Under the pieces are notes generated by a model, which saw only the letters and a program-made list of their open reading frames with translations, had not been told where the DNA came from and searched no databases. From NCBI RefSeq assembly GCF_007293315.1, contig NZ_VLXZ01000001.1, forward strand, positions 679,262 to 743,261: DNA of 64,000 nt, read 5' to 3'. Source of the stretch: Alkalicoccobacillus porphyridii. Lineage in GTDB: Bacteria; Bacillota; Bacilli; Bacillales; Bacillaceae_D. Shown in pieces: positions 52,337-60,305 of the stretch (position 1 is its first letter; every line of letters starts with the position of its first letter). The translations under genes and the position numbers were made by a program.

Positions 52337-53686
52337 CTACAATGGGATAGGTATAATGCCCATACCTATCAACCAGCTTATGATCATTAATGGAAGCGTG
52401 TAATACAAAAGCAATGGCATATACGTCTTTTCTGGTGCTACCCGCGCCATTCCTGTTGCGACATAAATTGGTCCTGAAGTTGGTGTACTACCTTCCGTTG
52501 CACCAAACATCATAATGGTTACAACAGCGAGTAGTGGATCCACTCCAACTGCTGTTAATGCACCAAACGAGGCAAGTCCAATCGTTGCAATCGTGGCTGA
52601 CGTAGCGAGTGGTGTAGCCACTAAGGTAATAATGATGCCTACAATTGCAATCATTAGCCATTTTGGTACTGCAAAAGAAGTCATTAACGCCTGCAGCTGA
52701 TCTGTTAATCCCATTTGATTAAGAACAGCACTCGTCGCAAATGTAAAGATTAAGACCGGACCAATGACATAATAAGCTGGCGCCGTTTCTTCAAAGAATT
52801 TGGTCCATTGGCTTTTTCCTTTAGGCAAATGATTACGACCTACTAGTAATGTAAAAATAATCATAAAGACTGGAACCCAAACAATAAACGATATGGCATC
52901 CATCGCCGTCTCACCAATGTTATCCACTGACGTGAACCAGTTAGCAAGCGGTCCGAAATTAATAATAAGCGGGATGATAATACCTAAGAAAATAAGTAAA
53001 GACGTCCATCCTTCAGCAAATGACTTACTTATGGGCTGAATCAAATCAGCATGAACAGGCTGAATGTTATATTTCTTTGTCATGATATAAACAACCACAA
53101 CACGGTGGATTAATGCGTAAAGACCTGCTACATATAATGCGATAAATAAGTCCCCTTGACCTACGCTTGCTGCAACAGGTGCAAACCCTAACATAATAAA
53201 CATGGTTGAGTTTGGGGGAATAATACTTCCAAACCCCGAGTTCCCCGCTACAACTGACGCTGCATGCTCCTTACGCCAGCCCGAACGCTCCATCCAAGGG
53301 ATGGTTATGGAGCCCGTTGTTGCCGCAATCCCTGAACCGGACCCTGCAACAAGAGCAAATAACCCTGACCCTAACGTATTTACATATGCTGCTCCGCCTG
53401 GCAAACGACCAAGCAGTGAATTTAGAATCTGAATAATCCTTCCTATAAGGCCTGTGTAGTTAATTAACTGTGCCATAAAAATAAAGGCTAATGTTGCAAA
53501 GACAACGGAGTGTGTAAGCCCTGTCATTAAACTAGGTAAAAATAAATCAAAAGCCTGACTTCCCGAAAAAATAAGAGTCATAATAAAGCCTAGTATCATA
53601 GCTTCGCCAATATTACGTTTTGTAAAAATGGCCCAAATTAATACTACAACGATGAATGCAATTAGTGCCCAAACCGCAGTACCCAT
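52337..53686 (-). CDS. DctM-like (TRAP large-subunit type) permease
   Basis: 449 residues, about 11-13 membrane helices. ATG 53686 has GGGAGGAG eight bases upstream. Conserved parts: AGSGSGIAATTGSITIPWM, AGNSGFGSIIPPNS and LVATPLATSATIATIGLASF. These fit the DctM/IT superfamily of carboxylate transporters. No extracytoplasmic DctP-type binding protein gene is nearby, so it may act as a plain sodium-coupled carboxylate transporter. First gene of the operon. Confidence 0.83.
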   Translation of the reverse strand: MGTAVWALIAFIVVVLIWAIFTKRNIGEAMILGFIMTLIFSGSQAFDLFLPSLMTGLTHSVVFATLAFIFMAQLINYTGLIGRIIQILNSLLGRLPGGAAYVNTLGSGLFALVAGSGSGIAATTGSITIPWMERSGWRKEHAASVVAGNSGFGSIIPPNSTMFIMLGFAPVAASVGQGDLFIALYVAGLYALIHRVVVVYIMTKKYNIQPVHADLIQPISKSFAEGWTSLLIFLGIIIPLIINFGPLANWFTSVDNIGETAMDAISFIVWVPVFMIIFTLLVGRNHLPKGKSQWTKFFEETAPAYYVIGPVLIFTFATSAVLNQMGLTDQLQALMTSFAVPKWLMIAIVGIIITLVATPLATSATIATIGLASFGALTAVGVDPLLAVVTIMMFGATEGSTPTSGPIYVATGMARVAPEKTYMPLLLYYTLPLMIISWLIGMGIIPIPL

Positions 53687-53704
53687 GTAATCAACTCCTC
53701 CCAA

Positions 53705-53748
53705 GTACTAATTATTACTTTTTAATTTATTTTAGTAATAAATATTAC
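53705..53748. promoter_or_regulatory. Two dyad boxes, probable RpiR operators
   Basis: GTACTAATTATTAC (53705-53718) and GTAATAAATATTAC (53735-53748) agree at 12 of 14 positions, are both near-palindromic and start exactly 30 bp apart, about three helical turns. Confidence 0.55.
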
Positions 53749-53780
53749 ATGTTAGTCAGTCTATCATCCTTATTCAAAAA

Positions 53781-53794
53781 TGTAAACGTATTCA
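53781..53794. promoter_or_regulatory. cre-like CcpA box
   Basis: TGTAAACGTATTCA fits TGWAANCGNTNWCA with one mismatch on either strand. It lies directly upstream of the proposed -35 box. Confidence 0.55.
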
Positions 53795-53903
53795 TTTAAA
53801 ATATTTTCTGGAAATAGGTGACAAGGAATAAATCGAGGATCACTCAAGACATTCAACTATTTATAGTGCCCAAAAGAAAAGCCAACTTATGCACTCTATA
53901 CAA

Positions 53904-53939
53904 AATAAGAGATTAGCCAAAGTTGGCTAATCTCTTATT
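53904..53939. terminator. Terminator after the isomerase-like gene
   Basis: Perfect 17-bp stem from AATAAGAGATTAGCCAA and its complement with a 2-base loop. It lies 65 bases beyond the stop of the minus-strand gene. Confidence 0.75.
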
Positions 53940-54004
53940 TAAAGTATGACAATAAATTTGATCTAAATGGTGCGGGCCTTAAACACAAACTGATCACTTC
54001 ACAC

Positions 54005-54841
54005 TTACACCTGATCCCACAAAGACCGAGCAATACGCGCAAACTCTAAACTCTGTGACCATCTATCACCTGGTTCAGTGCCTCCAACTTTGATTGCATA
54101 AGGAGGTGGCCCCAGTTCACATACAAATGGTAATACTTCATCCTCTGAATGGACGTTCCAATTACGCATTCCTGTCAGCCACCAGCGTTTAAAATGGTCT
54201 AGCACTTGATGATTTGCTTCATCTATATCAACCTGTATTTGCTCACCATTTGAAACTCTAGCGTGAATACTTGTAGTTTGCGTAAGTAATGATTGGATTT
54301 TCTCCTCCGCCTCTTCCGATATCGTATGCATTTCTCCAGCAACGATATAATGCGAAAGGTCAATTGTCAGCTTAAGCTCAGGTAAACATTGAACATACTC
54401 TGCCGTGCGAATCAAATCCTGCGTAATCGTCCCGCGATGGGTTTCTATGTACGCTGGAATTCCTATGGATCGACTTATTCTAACCATACCATCAAGTAAT
54501 TTTACTGCTTCCTCTCCTATAAGAAAAGGTCTCATCACTTGAACATTAATGAAATCTACTTTTCCAAATTCTTGAGCACTTCTAAGAAATATTTCTAAAT
54601 CATGTACCGTTTTGGGATACGCATTTACACTGAAGGAAAGATTGTATTGGTCCAATAATCTATGCCATTGCTCCGCTTCTCTTTCATCCGGTAAAAAGCC
54701 GTTAATCCCATCGTAGCCTGCCTCTGCAATGAGATGTACTTTTTCCTCCGTTCCCTTCTCATCTTCAAACAGACCATTCATTCCCCACCATGACATGATC
54801 ACTTCCAAGCGCTTCGGTTGCTTAGGTTTAGGTTGAGTCAT
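54005..54841 (-). CDS. Sugar-phosphate isomerase/epimerase-like TIM barrel protein
   Basis: 278 residues from ATG 54841 with GGAGG seven bases before; the open frame runs another 57 codons through the divergent promoter and is not used. Xylose-isomerase-like (AP endonuclease 2) barrel: IMSWWGMNGLF at the N-terminus, AEAGYDGINGFLP, Glu in PAYIETHRGT, Asp/His in TIDLSHYIVAGE, and His in SIHARVSNGE. Metal-dependent isomerase or epimerase of unknown sugar. It stands alone between the permease operon and the ABC operon. Confidence 0.8.
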   Translation of the reverse strand: MTQPKPKQPKRLEVIMSWWGMNGLFEDEKGTEEKVHLIAEAGYDGINGFLPDEREAEQWHRLLDQYNLSFSVNAYPKTVHDLEIFLRSAQEFGKVDFINVQVMRPFLIGEEAVKLLDGMVRISRSIGIPAYIETHRGTITQDLIRTAEYVQCLPELKLTIDLSHYIVAGEMHTISEEAEEKIQSLLTQTTSIHARVSNGEQIQVDIDEANHQVLDHFKRWWLTGMRNWNVHSEDEVLPFVCELGPPPYAIKVGGTEPGDRWSQSLEFARIARSLWDQV

Positions 54842-54947
54842 TGGTTCGCCTCCTATCATGTGTATTGTACCGCTGTGATCCTGGTTACTAGAATGAATGA
54901 TTCTGCTAAAAACACATACAATGTTGCTGTTTTTAGAAATGATTTGT

Positions 54948-54977
54948 TTGCTACATAGACTATCATAGTGTACTATG
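54948..54977 (+). promoter_or_regulatory. Promoter and GntR-type operator of the ABC operon
   Basis: -35 TTGCTA (54948-54953), 17-bp spacer, -10 TACTAT (54971-54976). The inverted repeat CATAG-TGTA-CTATG (54964-54977) covers the -10, where binding of the YtrA-like repressor encoded in the operon would block transcription. Confidence 0.6.
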
Positions 54978-55012
54978 TGATTAATACACCATAACAAAAA
55001 GGAGCTGAGCAC

Positions 55013-55930
55013 TTGAGTGATTCTCCGCTAATTGTAGAGAATGTTAGTAAAACCCTTGGTAGGACAAAGATCATTGATAACATGTCTTTTAGTGTGGAGC
55101 CAGGGAAAATCTATGGCTTTTTAGGGCCCAATGGTTCAGGAAAAACGACTACGATCCGTATGATTGTGAGTCTCATTAGTCTGGATGAGGGTGATGTTAA
55201 GATTGGCGGCTTCAGTATTCGTACGGACCGGGAAGAGGCATTAGCGCAAATTGGGGCCATTGTGGAGAACCCGGATCTGTATGATTATCTAAGTGGGCGT
55301 AAGAATCTAATACACTTTGCAAAAATGACTCGTGACAAGGTGGACGCCTCGCGCATTGATGAAATTGTGAAGATGGTCGAACTTGACCATGCGATTGATA
55401 AAAAAGTGAGAACCTATTCGCTTGGAATGAAGCAGAGACTTGGGATTGCTTTATCGATGTTGCACAAACCAAAGGTATTGATTTTAGATGAGCCAACAAA
55501 TGGTCTTGATCCAAAGGGGATCCGCGAGCTACGCGAGTACTTAAAGAATCTCGCGCAGAAAGAGAATGTCGCCATTCTTGTCTCCTCTCACCTGTTATCT
55601 GAGGTCGAGCTGATGTGTGATCGTGCGATTGTTATTAAAAAGGGGCAGGTCGTGAATGAAGTTGCCATTAATGAGAGTGATCGTGGCGGTGAACAAGAGG
55701 TAACTGTAGTTTTTGAGCTCAGTGAGATGGAAAGAGCTAGTGACTTTCTTGCTCAGTATGGAAATGTTCGGATTGAGGATCATCGCTGTATTGTGGAAAG
55801 CATTACGGTAAATCAAATTCCGATCATTGTGGCTGCGCTCGTGCAGGAGAATATTGAGGTTTATCATGTTTCCTCTAAGAAATCACTTGAGGACACGTAC
55901 CACCTGCTTACAGGGAAGGATGTGAAATAA
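55013..55930 (+). CDS. ABC transporter ATP-binding protein
   Basis: 305 residues, BcrA/YtrB-like. Walker A GPNGSGKTTT (38-47), signature YSLGMKQRLG (near 138), Walker B VLILDEPTNGLDP (near 156), and a C-terminal extension typical of exporters coupled to ABC-2 permeases. TTG start with GGAG eight bases upstream. Adjacent to its permease gene with no gap. Bacitracin-type resistance or envelope-stress export is the usual role, and the substrate is not known. Confidence 0.9.
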   Translation: MSDSPLIVENVSKTLGRTKIIDNMSFSVEPGKIYGFLGPNGSGKTTTIRMIVSLISLDEGDVKIGGFSIRTDREEALAQIGAIVENPDLYDYLSGRKNLIHFAKMTRDKVDASRIDEIVKMVELDHAIDKKVRTYSLGMKQRLGIALSMLHKPKVLILDEPTNGLDPKGIRELREYLKNLAQKENVAILVSSHLLSEVELMCDRAIVIKKGQVVNEVAINESDRGGEQEVTVVFELSEMERASDFLAQYGNVRIEDHRCIVESITVNQIPIIVAALVQENIEVYHVSSKKSLEDTYHLLTGKDVK

Positions 55931-56731
55931 ATGTTTGTATCATTACTCCAAAATGAATGGATGAAGGCCTACCACCGTAATAAGTTTATTATTTTTAGCT
56001 CAGTGATGGTTGGGTTACTGCTGCTCGGGGCTGGCGCGACTCTATTTTTTAATAACTATGATTTTGGTGAAGATGCTGTCCCCGTTCCAGCAGTTGGTTC
56101 GCTAGAATTTGCTACTGGTGCGGTTGATACCTTGTTTGTTTTTGTGTTGGTCTTTAGCACCGTGATGGTTGTATCAGGTGTGGTGAGTGAGTACAAAAAT
56201 GGGACGATGAAGCAGTTACTCATACGCCCTGTTTCAAGAGCGCAGATCTTACTATCCAAGTGGGTCATGGTTTATATTGCTTCCTTTGCAGTCCTGATTG
56301 CCTTGTCCTTTTTAAGTTGGATAGTAGGGGCCATTCTTTTTGAGAATAACACAACGTTTGGCGAATCCCTTTCTACCTTAACCCAGCTTGTTCTTTATAG
56401 GATGCCAATGCTATTCTTTTATCAGGCCATGGCTCTTTGCTTGGCGATTCTGACTAGAAGTACAGCGATTTCACTTTCAGCTGTCATTGTGTTGCATTTT
56501 ACAGGCAATGTGTTGATGCTGTTCGTCCAGCGCTTTGAGTGGTCAAAATTTTTAATTATTCCTAACCTCAACCTTCAGTACTACAGCGAGAATGAGTTGA
56601 TTCAATACGCAGGCGGCCCTTTAATCGAGGGCATGACACTCGGATTCTCTCTCACCATGATTGCCCTCTACTCCGTAGCTTTGTTGGTGGCAGCTCATCT
56701 CGTGTTCCATAAGAAAGATGTATTATCATAG
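55931..56731 (+). CDS. ABC-2 type permease
   Basis: 266 residues with six membrane helices and a typical LLQNEWMKAYHRNKF cytoplasmic start. Its ATG follows the ATPase stop directly. It forms the membrane channel for the upstream ATPase (a two-gene ABC exporter). Confidence 0.87.
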   Translation: MFVSLLQNEWMKAYHRNKFIIFSSVMVGLLLLGAGATLFFNNYDFGEDAVPVPAVGSLEFATGAVDTLFVFVLVFSTVMVVSGVVSEYKNGTMKQLLIRPVSRAQILLSKWVMVYIASFAVLIALSFLSWIVGAILFENNTTFGESLSTLTQLVLYRMPMLFFYQAMALCLAILTRSTAISLSAVIVLHFTGNVLMLFVQRFEWSKFLIIPNLNLQYYSENELIQYAGGPLIEGMTLGFSLTMIALYSVALLVAAHLVFHKKDVLS

Positions 56732-56760
56732 AAAGCGAACGAAGAAAGGATGGGATCTCA

Positions 56761-57150
56761 GTGACGATTGAGTTTGACCCGTCAAAACCCATATACCGGC
56801 AAATTGCCGAATATTATTATCAAAAAATCAGCAATGGGGAGCTCCCTCCCGGAGAAAAACTCCCTTCAGTCAGGGAAACCGCCCAATTGCTGCGTGTGAA
56901 TCCAAATACCGCGTCGCGTTCCTATTTAGAAATGGAACGTGATGGTGTGACCTTTACTAAACGTGGTCAGGGGACCTTTGTAACGGAGGATGAGGAAATC
57001 GTGAAGCAGCTTCGCATTAGATTAGCCAAAAGCCGTATAGAAGAGCTTGTTGAGTTTTTGCATAAGCTCGGGTTTACGAACGATCAGATAAAAGAACATG
57101 TAGATGCGTTACTCGCAGGGCAGGAGGGTGACTCGCATGCAAAAAATTGA
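56761..57150 (+). CDS. GntR-family repressor, YtrA type
   Basis: 129 residues. GntR winged helix at 8-76 (KPIYRQIAEYYYQKISNGEL, SVRETAQLLRVNPNTASRSY, RGQGTFV), then a short helical dimerisation tail, as in YtrA. Starts at GTG with AAGGA upstream. Probably represses its own operon through the site at 54964-54977 and responds to a cell-envelope signal. Overlaps the next ATPase gene by 14 bases. Confidence 0.9.
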   Translation: MTIEFDPSKPIYRQIAEYYYQKISNGELPPGEKLPSVRETAQLLRVNPNTASRSYLEMERDGVTFTKRGQGTFVTEDEEIVKQLRIRLAKSRIEELVEFLHKLGFTNDQIKEHVDALLAGQEGDSHAKN

Positions 57151-57835
57151 AATCAAGAATCTGTCTAAGTCATATGGCTCAAAGAAAGTGATTGAGGATT
57201 TGACTCTGACCCTCGAAGGAAACCGCATCTATGGATTAATCGGGGAAAATGGCACCGGAAAATCCACCCTGCTGCGGTTGATTAGCGGACTCGCCAGACC
57301 CACAAAAGGAACCATTGAGGTAAATGGAAAAAAGAATGCCGAAGAGCGCCGAAGTCAAATTGCTTATTTATCCGATCAAGAGGCGTTTGATGGCTTCTCA
57401 ACCATTGCCTATCAGGTGGACTTTCACCAAAAAATGGTTACCGGATTTCAGGTGGACCGCGTCTACGACATGCTCAACACCATTCGCCTATCCGTTGATC
57501 AGAAAATAAAAAACCTATCTAAAGGACATCGTAACCTATTCAATTTGATCCTAACTTTGGCAAACCCTGCGCCCATTTTGGTATTGGATGAGCCTCTATC
57601 TGGTATTGACACCAACAAAAAAGAAGACTTGGTTCAATTGCTCTCTACTTTTACCTTAGATGAAGAGCGCCTTATTATTTTCGCCACTCATGAGTATGAT
57701 GAAATTGAGTTTTTAATTGACGGTCTAATCATCATAAAGGACTCTCGTCTCGTTTACTTTACAGAGGATCTAGAGAAGATGCGGTTAGAACACGGCAAAA
57801 CCATTCAACAAATCTTTAAGGAGGTAAACCAATGA
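57137..57835 (+). CDS. ABC transporter ATP-binding protein (second system)
   Basis: 232 residues from ATG 57137, which has GGAGGG upstream. Walker A GENGTGKSTLL (near 37-47), Walker B ILVLDEPLSGID (near 150). The signature segment LSKGHRNLFNLIL departs from the usual LSGGQ form but is like YtrB-group ATPases. Its start overlaps the gntR stop by 14 bases. It pairs with the permease that follows. Confidence 0.88.
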   Translation: MQKIEIKNLSKSYGSKKVIEDLTLTLEGNRIYGLIGENGTGKSTLLRLISGLARPTKGTIEVNGKKNAEERRSQIAYLSDQEAFDGFSTIAYQVDFHQKMVTGFQVDRVYDMLNTIRLSVDQKIKNLSKGHRNLFNLILTLANPAPILVLDEPLSGIDTNKKEDLVQLLSTFTLDEERLIIFATHEYDEIEFLIDGLIIIKDSRLVYFTEDLEKMRLEHGKTIQQIFKEVNQ

Positions 57836-58620
57836 CCTCTTTTGTTACCCTTTTAAAACGAGATTTAAGGCTGCAGATGCCGCTGATGATTGGATATACA
57901 GGTATTGCCTTATTGATTGTGTTAACCTTTATTGGACTATCCTTCCGTTACGGCGAAATGCTTTATATTGGTATTCTAACCTTTTTTCTTATACAAAATG
58001 TTGTGATCGCCTTTTTACTTCCCATTTTCTCAGTATGGCGAGAGTGGCGAATGAAAACAGCAGCCCATTGGCTTATGCTACCTGGCTCTGTTCATACAAA
58101 ATTATGGAGCAAGCTGATTTCTATTCTACTATGTATCATCTATACCTTTCTAATTAGCTCAATCCTTTGGATGGCCTCGGGGCTCATCTCGTATACAATT
58201 ATCCATGAAGGGACTTACCATATTCTCAGTCAATTCCCTCCATCACTATACTTGTTTGCTATAATCATGATCATTTATGCGTCGATCGCAGGATCGATAC
58301 CGGTGTTACTTATTGTATTTATGATTAAAGGAGAGAGAGGTTGGAAAGGGTGGATCTTTGCAGGCTTGATCGCGTTTGTCTATATCATCTTCATTCCATG
58401 GTTCTCAGCCTTTGATCCTCCTGCTTTTCTAGAGCAAGGCCCTGTGTATCTAGAAAGCTTAGAGCATATTACCTTCTCTGAAGGAGACTTCTCTATGTTC
58501 TTAGGTCCAGAAGAAGCGGAGCCCTTCCTTTATGTTAGCGGCCAAATCTTTGAGATCATATTCTACGTTATAACATACTGGTTATGTTGGTGGTATCTTG
58601 CTAGGAAGGTTGAGATTTAA
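57832..58620 (+). CDS. ABC-2 type permease subunit (second system)
   Basis: 262 residues with six hydrophobic helices; four-base overlap with its ATPase. Large extracellular loop between helices 5 and 6 (about 190-235), where related YtrC/D permeases also have inserted segments. Substrate unknown. Terminated 20 bases later. Confidence 0.85.
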   Translation: MTSFVTLLKRDLRLQMPLMIGYTGIALLIVLTFIGLSFRYGEMLYIGILTFFLIQNVVIAFLLPIFSVWREWRMKTAAHWLMLPGSVHTKLWSKLISILLCIIYTFLISSILWMASGLISYTIIHEGTYHILSQFPPSLYLFAIIMIIYASIAGSIPVLLIVFMIKGERGWKGWIFAGLIAFVYIIFIPWFSAFDPPAFLEQGPVYLESLEHITFSEGDFSMFLGPEEAEPFLYVSGQIFEIIFYVITYWLCWWYLARKVEI

Positions 58621-58637
58621 AAAAGTGAGTAGTATGG

Positions 58638-58664
58638 AAAGAGAGCCGAGGCTCTCTTTTTTTT
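58638..58664 (+). terminator. Intrinsic terminator of the GntR/ABC operon
   Basis: Stem GAGAGCC / GGCTCTC with a 2-base loop, then eight T. Confidence 0.85.
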
Positions 58665-58672
58665 GGTAGGGG

Positions 58673-59015
58673 GTGGAGTGATGGAACTTGGATTGGTGCG
58701 ATAGATCCTAAAGTGGAGCGATGGGACTCTGGATTGGTGCGATGGAAGCCTAATTGGAGCGATAGACCTCCGGATTGGTGCGATGGAACCTTAATTGGAG
58801 CGATGGACCTCTGGATTGGCGCGATAGACGCCCATGTGAAACGATAGATCCTCATTTCGAAACGATGGACCTCTATGTGAAACGATAGGTCCTCATTTTG
58901 AAACGATGGGCCTCTATGTGAAACGATAGGTCCTCATTTTGAAACGATGGACCTCCGAGTGACACGATAGGTCCTCACTTTGAAACGATGGGCCCCTATG
59001 TGAAACGATAGCTTC
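58673..59015. repeat. Array of 17 short units, GAAACGAT and GGWGCGAT types
   Basis: Seventeen units, each ending in a CGATRG-like box (the first is degenerate, TGATGG). The first eight have GGAGCGAT or GGTGCGAT alternately; the last nine have GAAACGAT (one GACACGAT). Spacing alternates between 20 and 21 bases. Inverted, the two types are ATCGCTCC/ATCGCACC and ATCGTTTC, the same two as in the array at 44196-44441. It lies between two convergent terminators. Confidence 0.85.
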
Positions 59016-59054
59016 TAAAGGGAACCACCGCTGATCCCCCATCCCATCCCCCCA

Positions 59055-59088
59055 ACAAAAAAAGACTAACGCTCTTCGCGTTAGTCTT
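59055..59088 (-). terminator. Intrinsic terminator overlapping the epuA stop
   Basis: Perfect 10-bp stem AGACTAACGC / GCGTTAGTCT, loop 5 bases, followed by seven T on the minus strand. The gene's stop codon is inside the stem. Confidence 0.85.
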
Positions 59089-59431
59089 CCACTCCTGACA
59101 TCAAATCCACGATGTGATACCAGGTTTCTAGTTTGAATATATCGAATGGGTCACCGCCGCCGATGACTCCGTAGCCTATCATCATTCCAAGGAATAGAGA
59201 GGCTCCGATGAGGGTGAGGATAATATATAAACGTAGCCAAATAGGCAGGATGCGGATCCGACCTTTTTTTGTGCGTGGTTCGGCCTCGGCTTTTTGGGCA
59301 GCTTTTTGCTCTGCTTTTGCCTTACGAATCTCCGCACGGTTCATGGGATTGGCTTTGGTTTGCTTTGCTTTGGTGTCAGAAGCTTCAACGTCCAGCTTCT
59401 GATCTGTGTTCTTCGCTTGATCATTGTTCAT
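59081..59431 (-). CDS. epuA: EpuA-family small membrane protein
   Basis: 116 residues: charged Lys/Ala/Glu-rich N-terminal half (1-62), then RIRILPIWLRLYIILTLIGA with one membrane helix and GMMIGYGVIGGGDPFDIF after it. This family is often misnamed as a DNA-directed RNA polymerase beta subunit. Function is not established. In related genomes it often follows the flagellar rod genes, as it does here. Confidence 0.8.
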   Translation of the reverse strand: MNNDQAKNTDQKLDVEASDTKAKQTKANPMNRAEIRKAKAEQKAAQKAEAEPRTKKGRIRILPIWLRLYIILTLIGASLFLGMMIGYGVIGGGDPFDIFKLETWYHIVDLMSGVED

Positions 59432-59465
59432 GCGTCTCTCTCCAGTCGGTGAGCTTCGTTACCTA

Positions 59466-60278
59466 TCAGCGACGGATTCCATTGATAAGACCTGACATCT
59501 CGTCGGCGATGGATAAGGAACGGGCATTAAACTGATAGTGGCGCTGAGTCAGGATTAAGTCACTCATTTCCTTAGCCATATCAACATTTGAACCCTCAAG
59601 TGCTCCTTGTTGAACAAGTTGGTCTGTGGCCGCGATGGCTTGCATGCGGTTCTCCCCATCTGGCATCAGGAAATCTGTTTCCCCTGCCGCTTCAAGAAGC
59701 TGTGGCTTGGCAACCTGCATGAGCCCAATCTGGCCTACGGCGGCAACCGTTCCATCCTGAAGTCGCGCTTCAAGCTGACCATTTGCCATCAACTGAAGGG
59801 ATTCAAATGTATAGGGTACCGTCATTCGTTCGCCATTCGCATCAAGTAAATAGAATCCATTTTCATTCGCTATCACTAGCTCTTCTGGATTCGCTGGATT
59901 TTCCGTTAGGAAGAAGGCACCCTCTCGAGTCAGCCTTGTATCCGAAGCTCCGTTATCGTTTCTTTCTACCTGAAAGAAATGATAGCCGTTTGTCAGCGCA
60001 AAATCAAGCATTCGTCCGGTCTGCATCGCAATGCCCGGTTCATTTGATAGACGTGTTTGGGCAATTTTTGCTCCTGAGCCAACACGTAGTCCTGGAGGGG
60101 TTAATCGGTTGCCCTCCGTTGGTTGGTTAGAATATTCCTGATGCAAGAGGTCCGAGAACGAGACATCACGCTTTTTGAAGCCAGTGGTTTCACTGTTTGC
60201 CACATTATGCGAAATGATATCAAGCTTACTTTGAAGCTGTCTCATTGTCCCCGAGGCAATATTAGATGAAATATTCAT
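59466..60278 (-). CDS. flhP: Flagellar basal-body rod-like protein FlhP
   Basis: 270 residues of the FlgG/FlgF type, one of the rod proteins that link the MS ring to the hook. N-terminal heptad-like ISSNIASGTMRQLQSKLDII with SHNVANSETTGFKKRDV, and the C-terminal NVDMAKEMSDLILTQRHYQF helix with ARSL. Exported through the flagellar type III system. Transcribed after flhO with a gap of 27 bases. Confidence 0.92.
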   Translation of the reverse strand: MNISSNIASGTMRQLQSKLDIISHNVANSETTGFKKRDVSFSDLLHQEYSNQPTEGNRLTPPGLRVGSGAKIAQTRLSNEPGIAMQTGRMLDFALTNGYHFFQVERNDNGASDTRLTREGAFFLTENPANPEELVIANENGFYLLDANGERMTVPYTFESLQLMANGQLEARLQDGTVAAVGQIGLMQVAKPQLLEAAGETDFLMPDGENRMQAIAATDQLVQQGALEGSNVDMAKEMSDLILTQRHYQFNARSLSIADEMSGLINGIRR

Positions 60279-60305
60279 GCATACGCTCCTTTATTCGGCT
60301 GTCGA

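Larger units (their letters stand above)
53687..53903 (-). promoter_or_regulatory. Promoter region of the permease operon
   Basis: On the minus strand -35 TTGAAT (53772-53777), 17-bp spacer, -10 TAACAT. A cre-like box lies just upstream and two dyads just downstream. A further 15-bp sequence at 53802-53816 differs from the CodY box by three bases and is weak evidence alone. Confidence 0.5.

Noticed and set aside
58601..58855. Minus-strand open frame with SIAPIQ-type repeats
   Set aside because: It follows the GGWGCGAT array and overlaps the terminator of the ABC operon.
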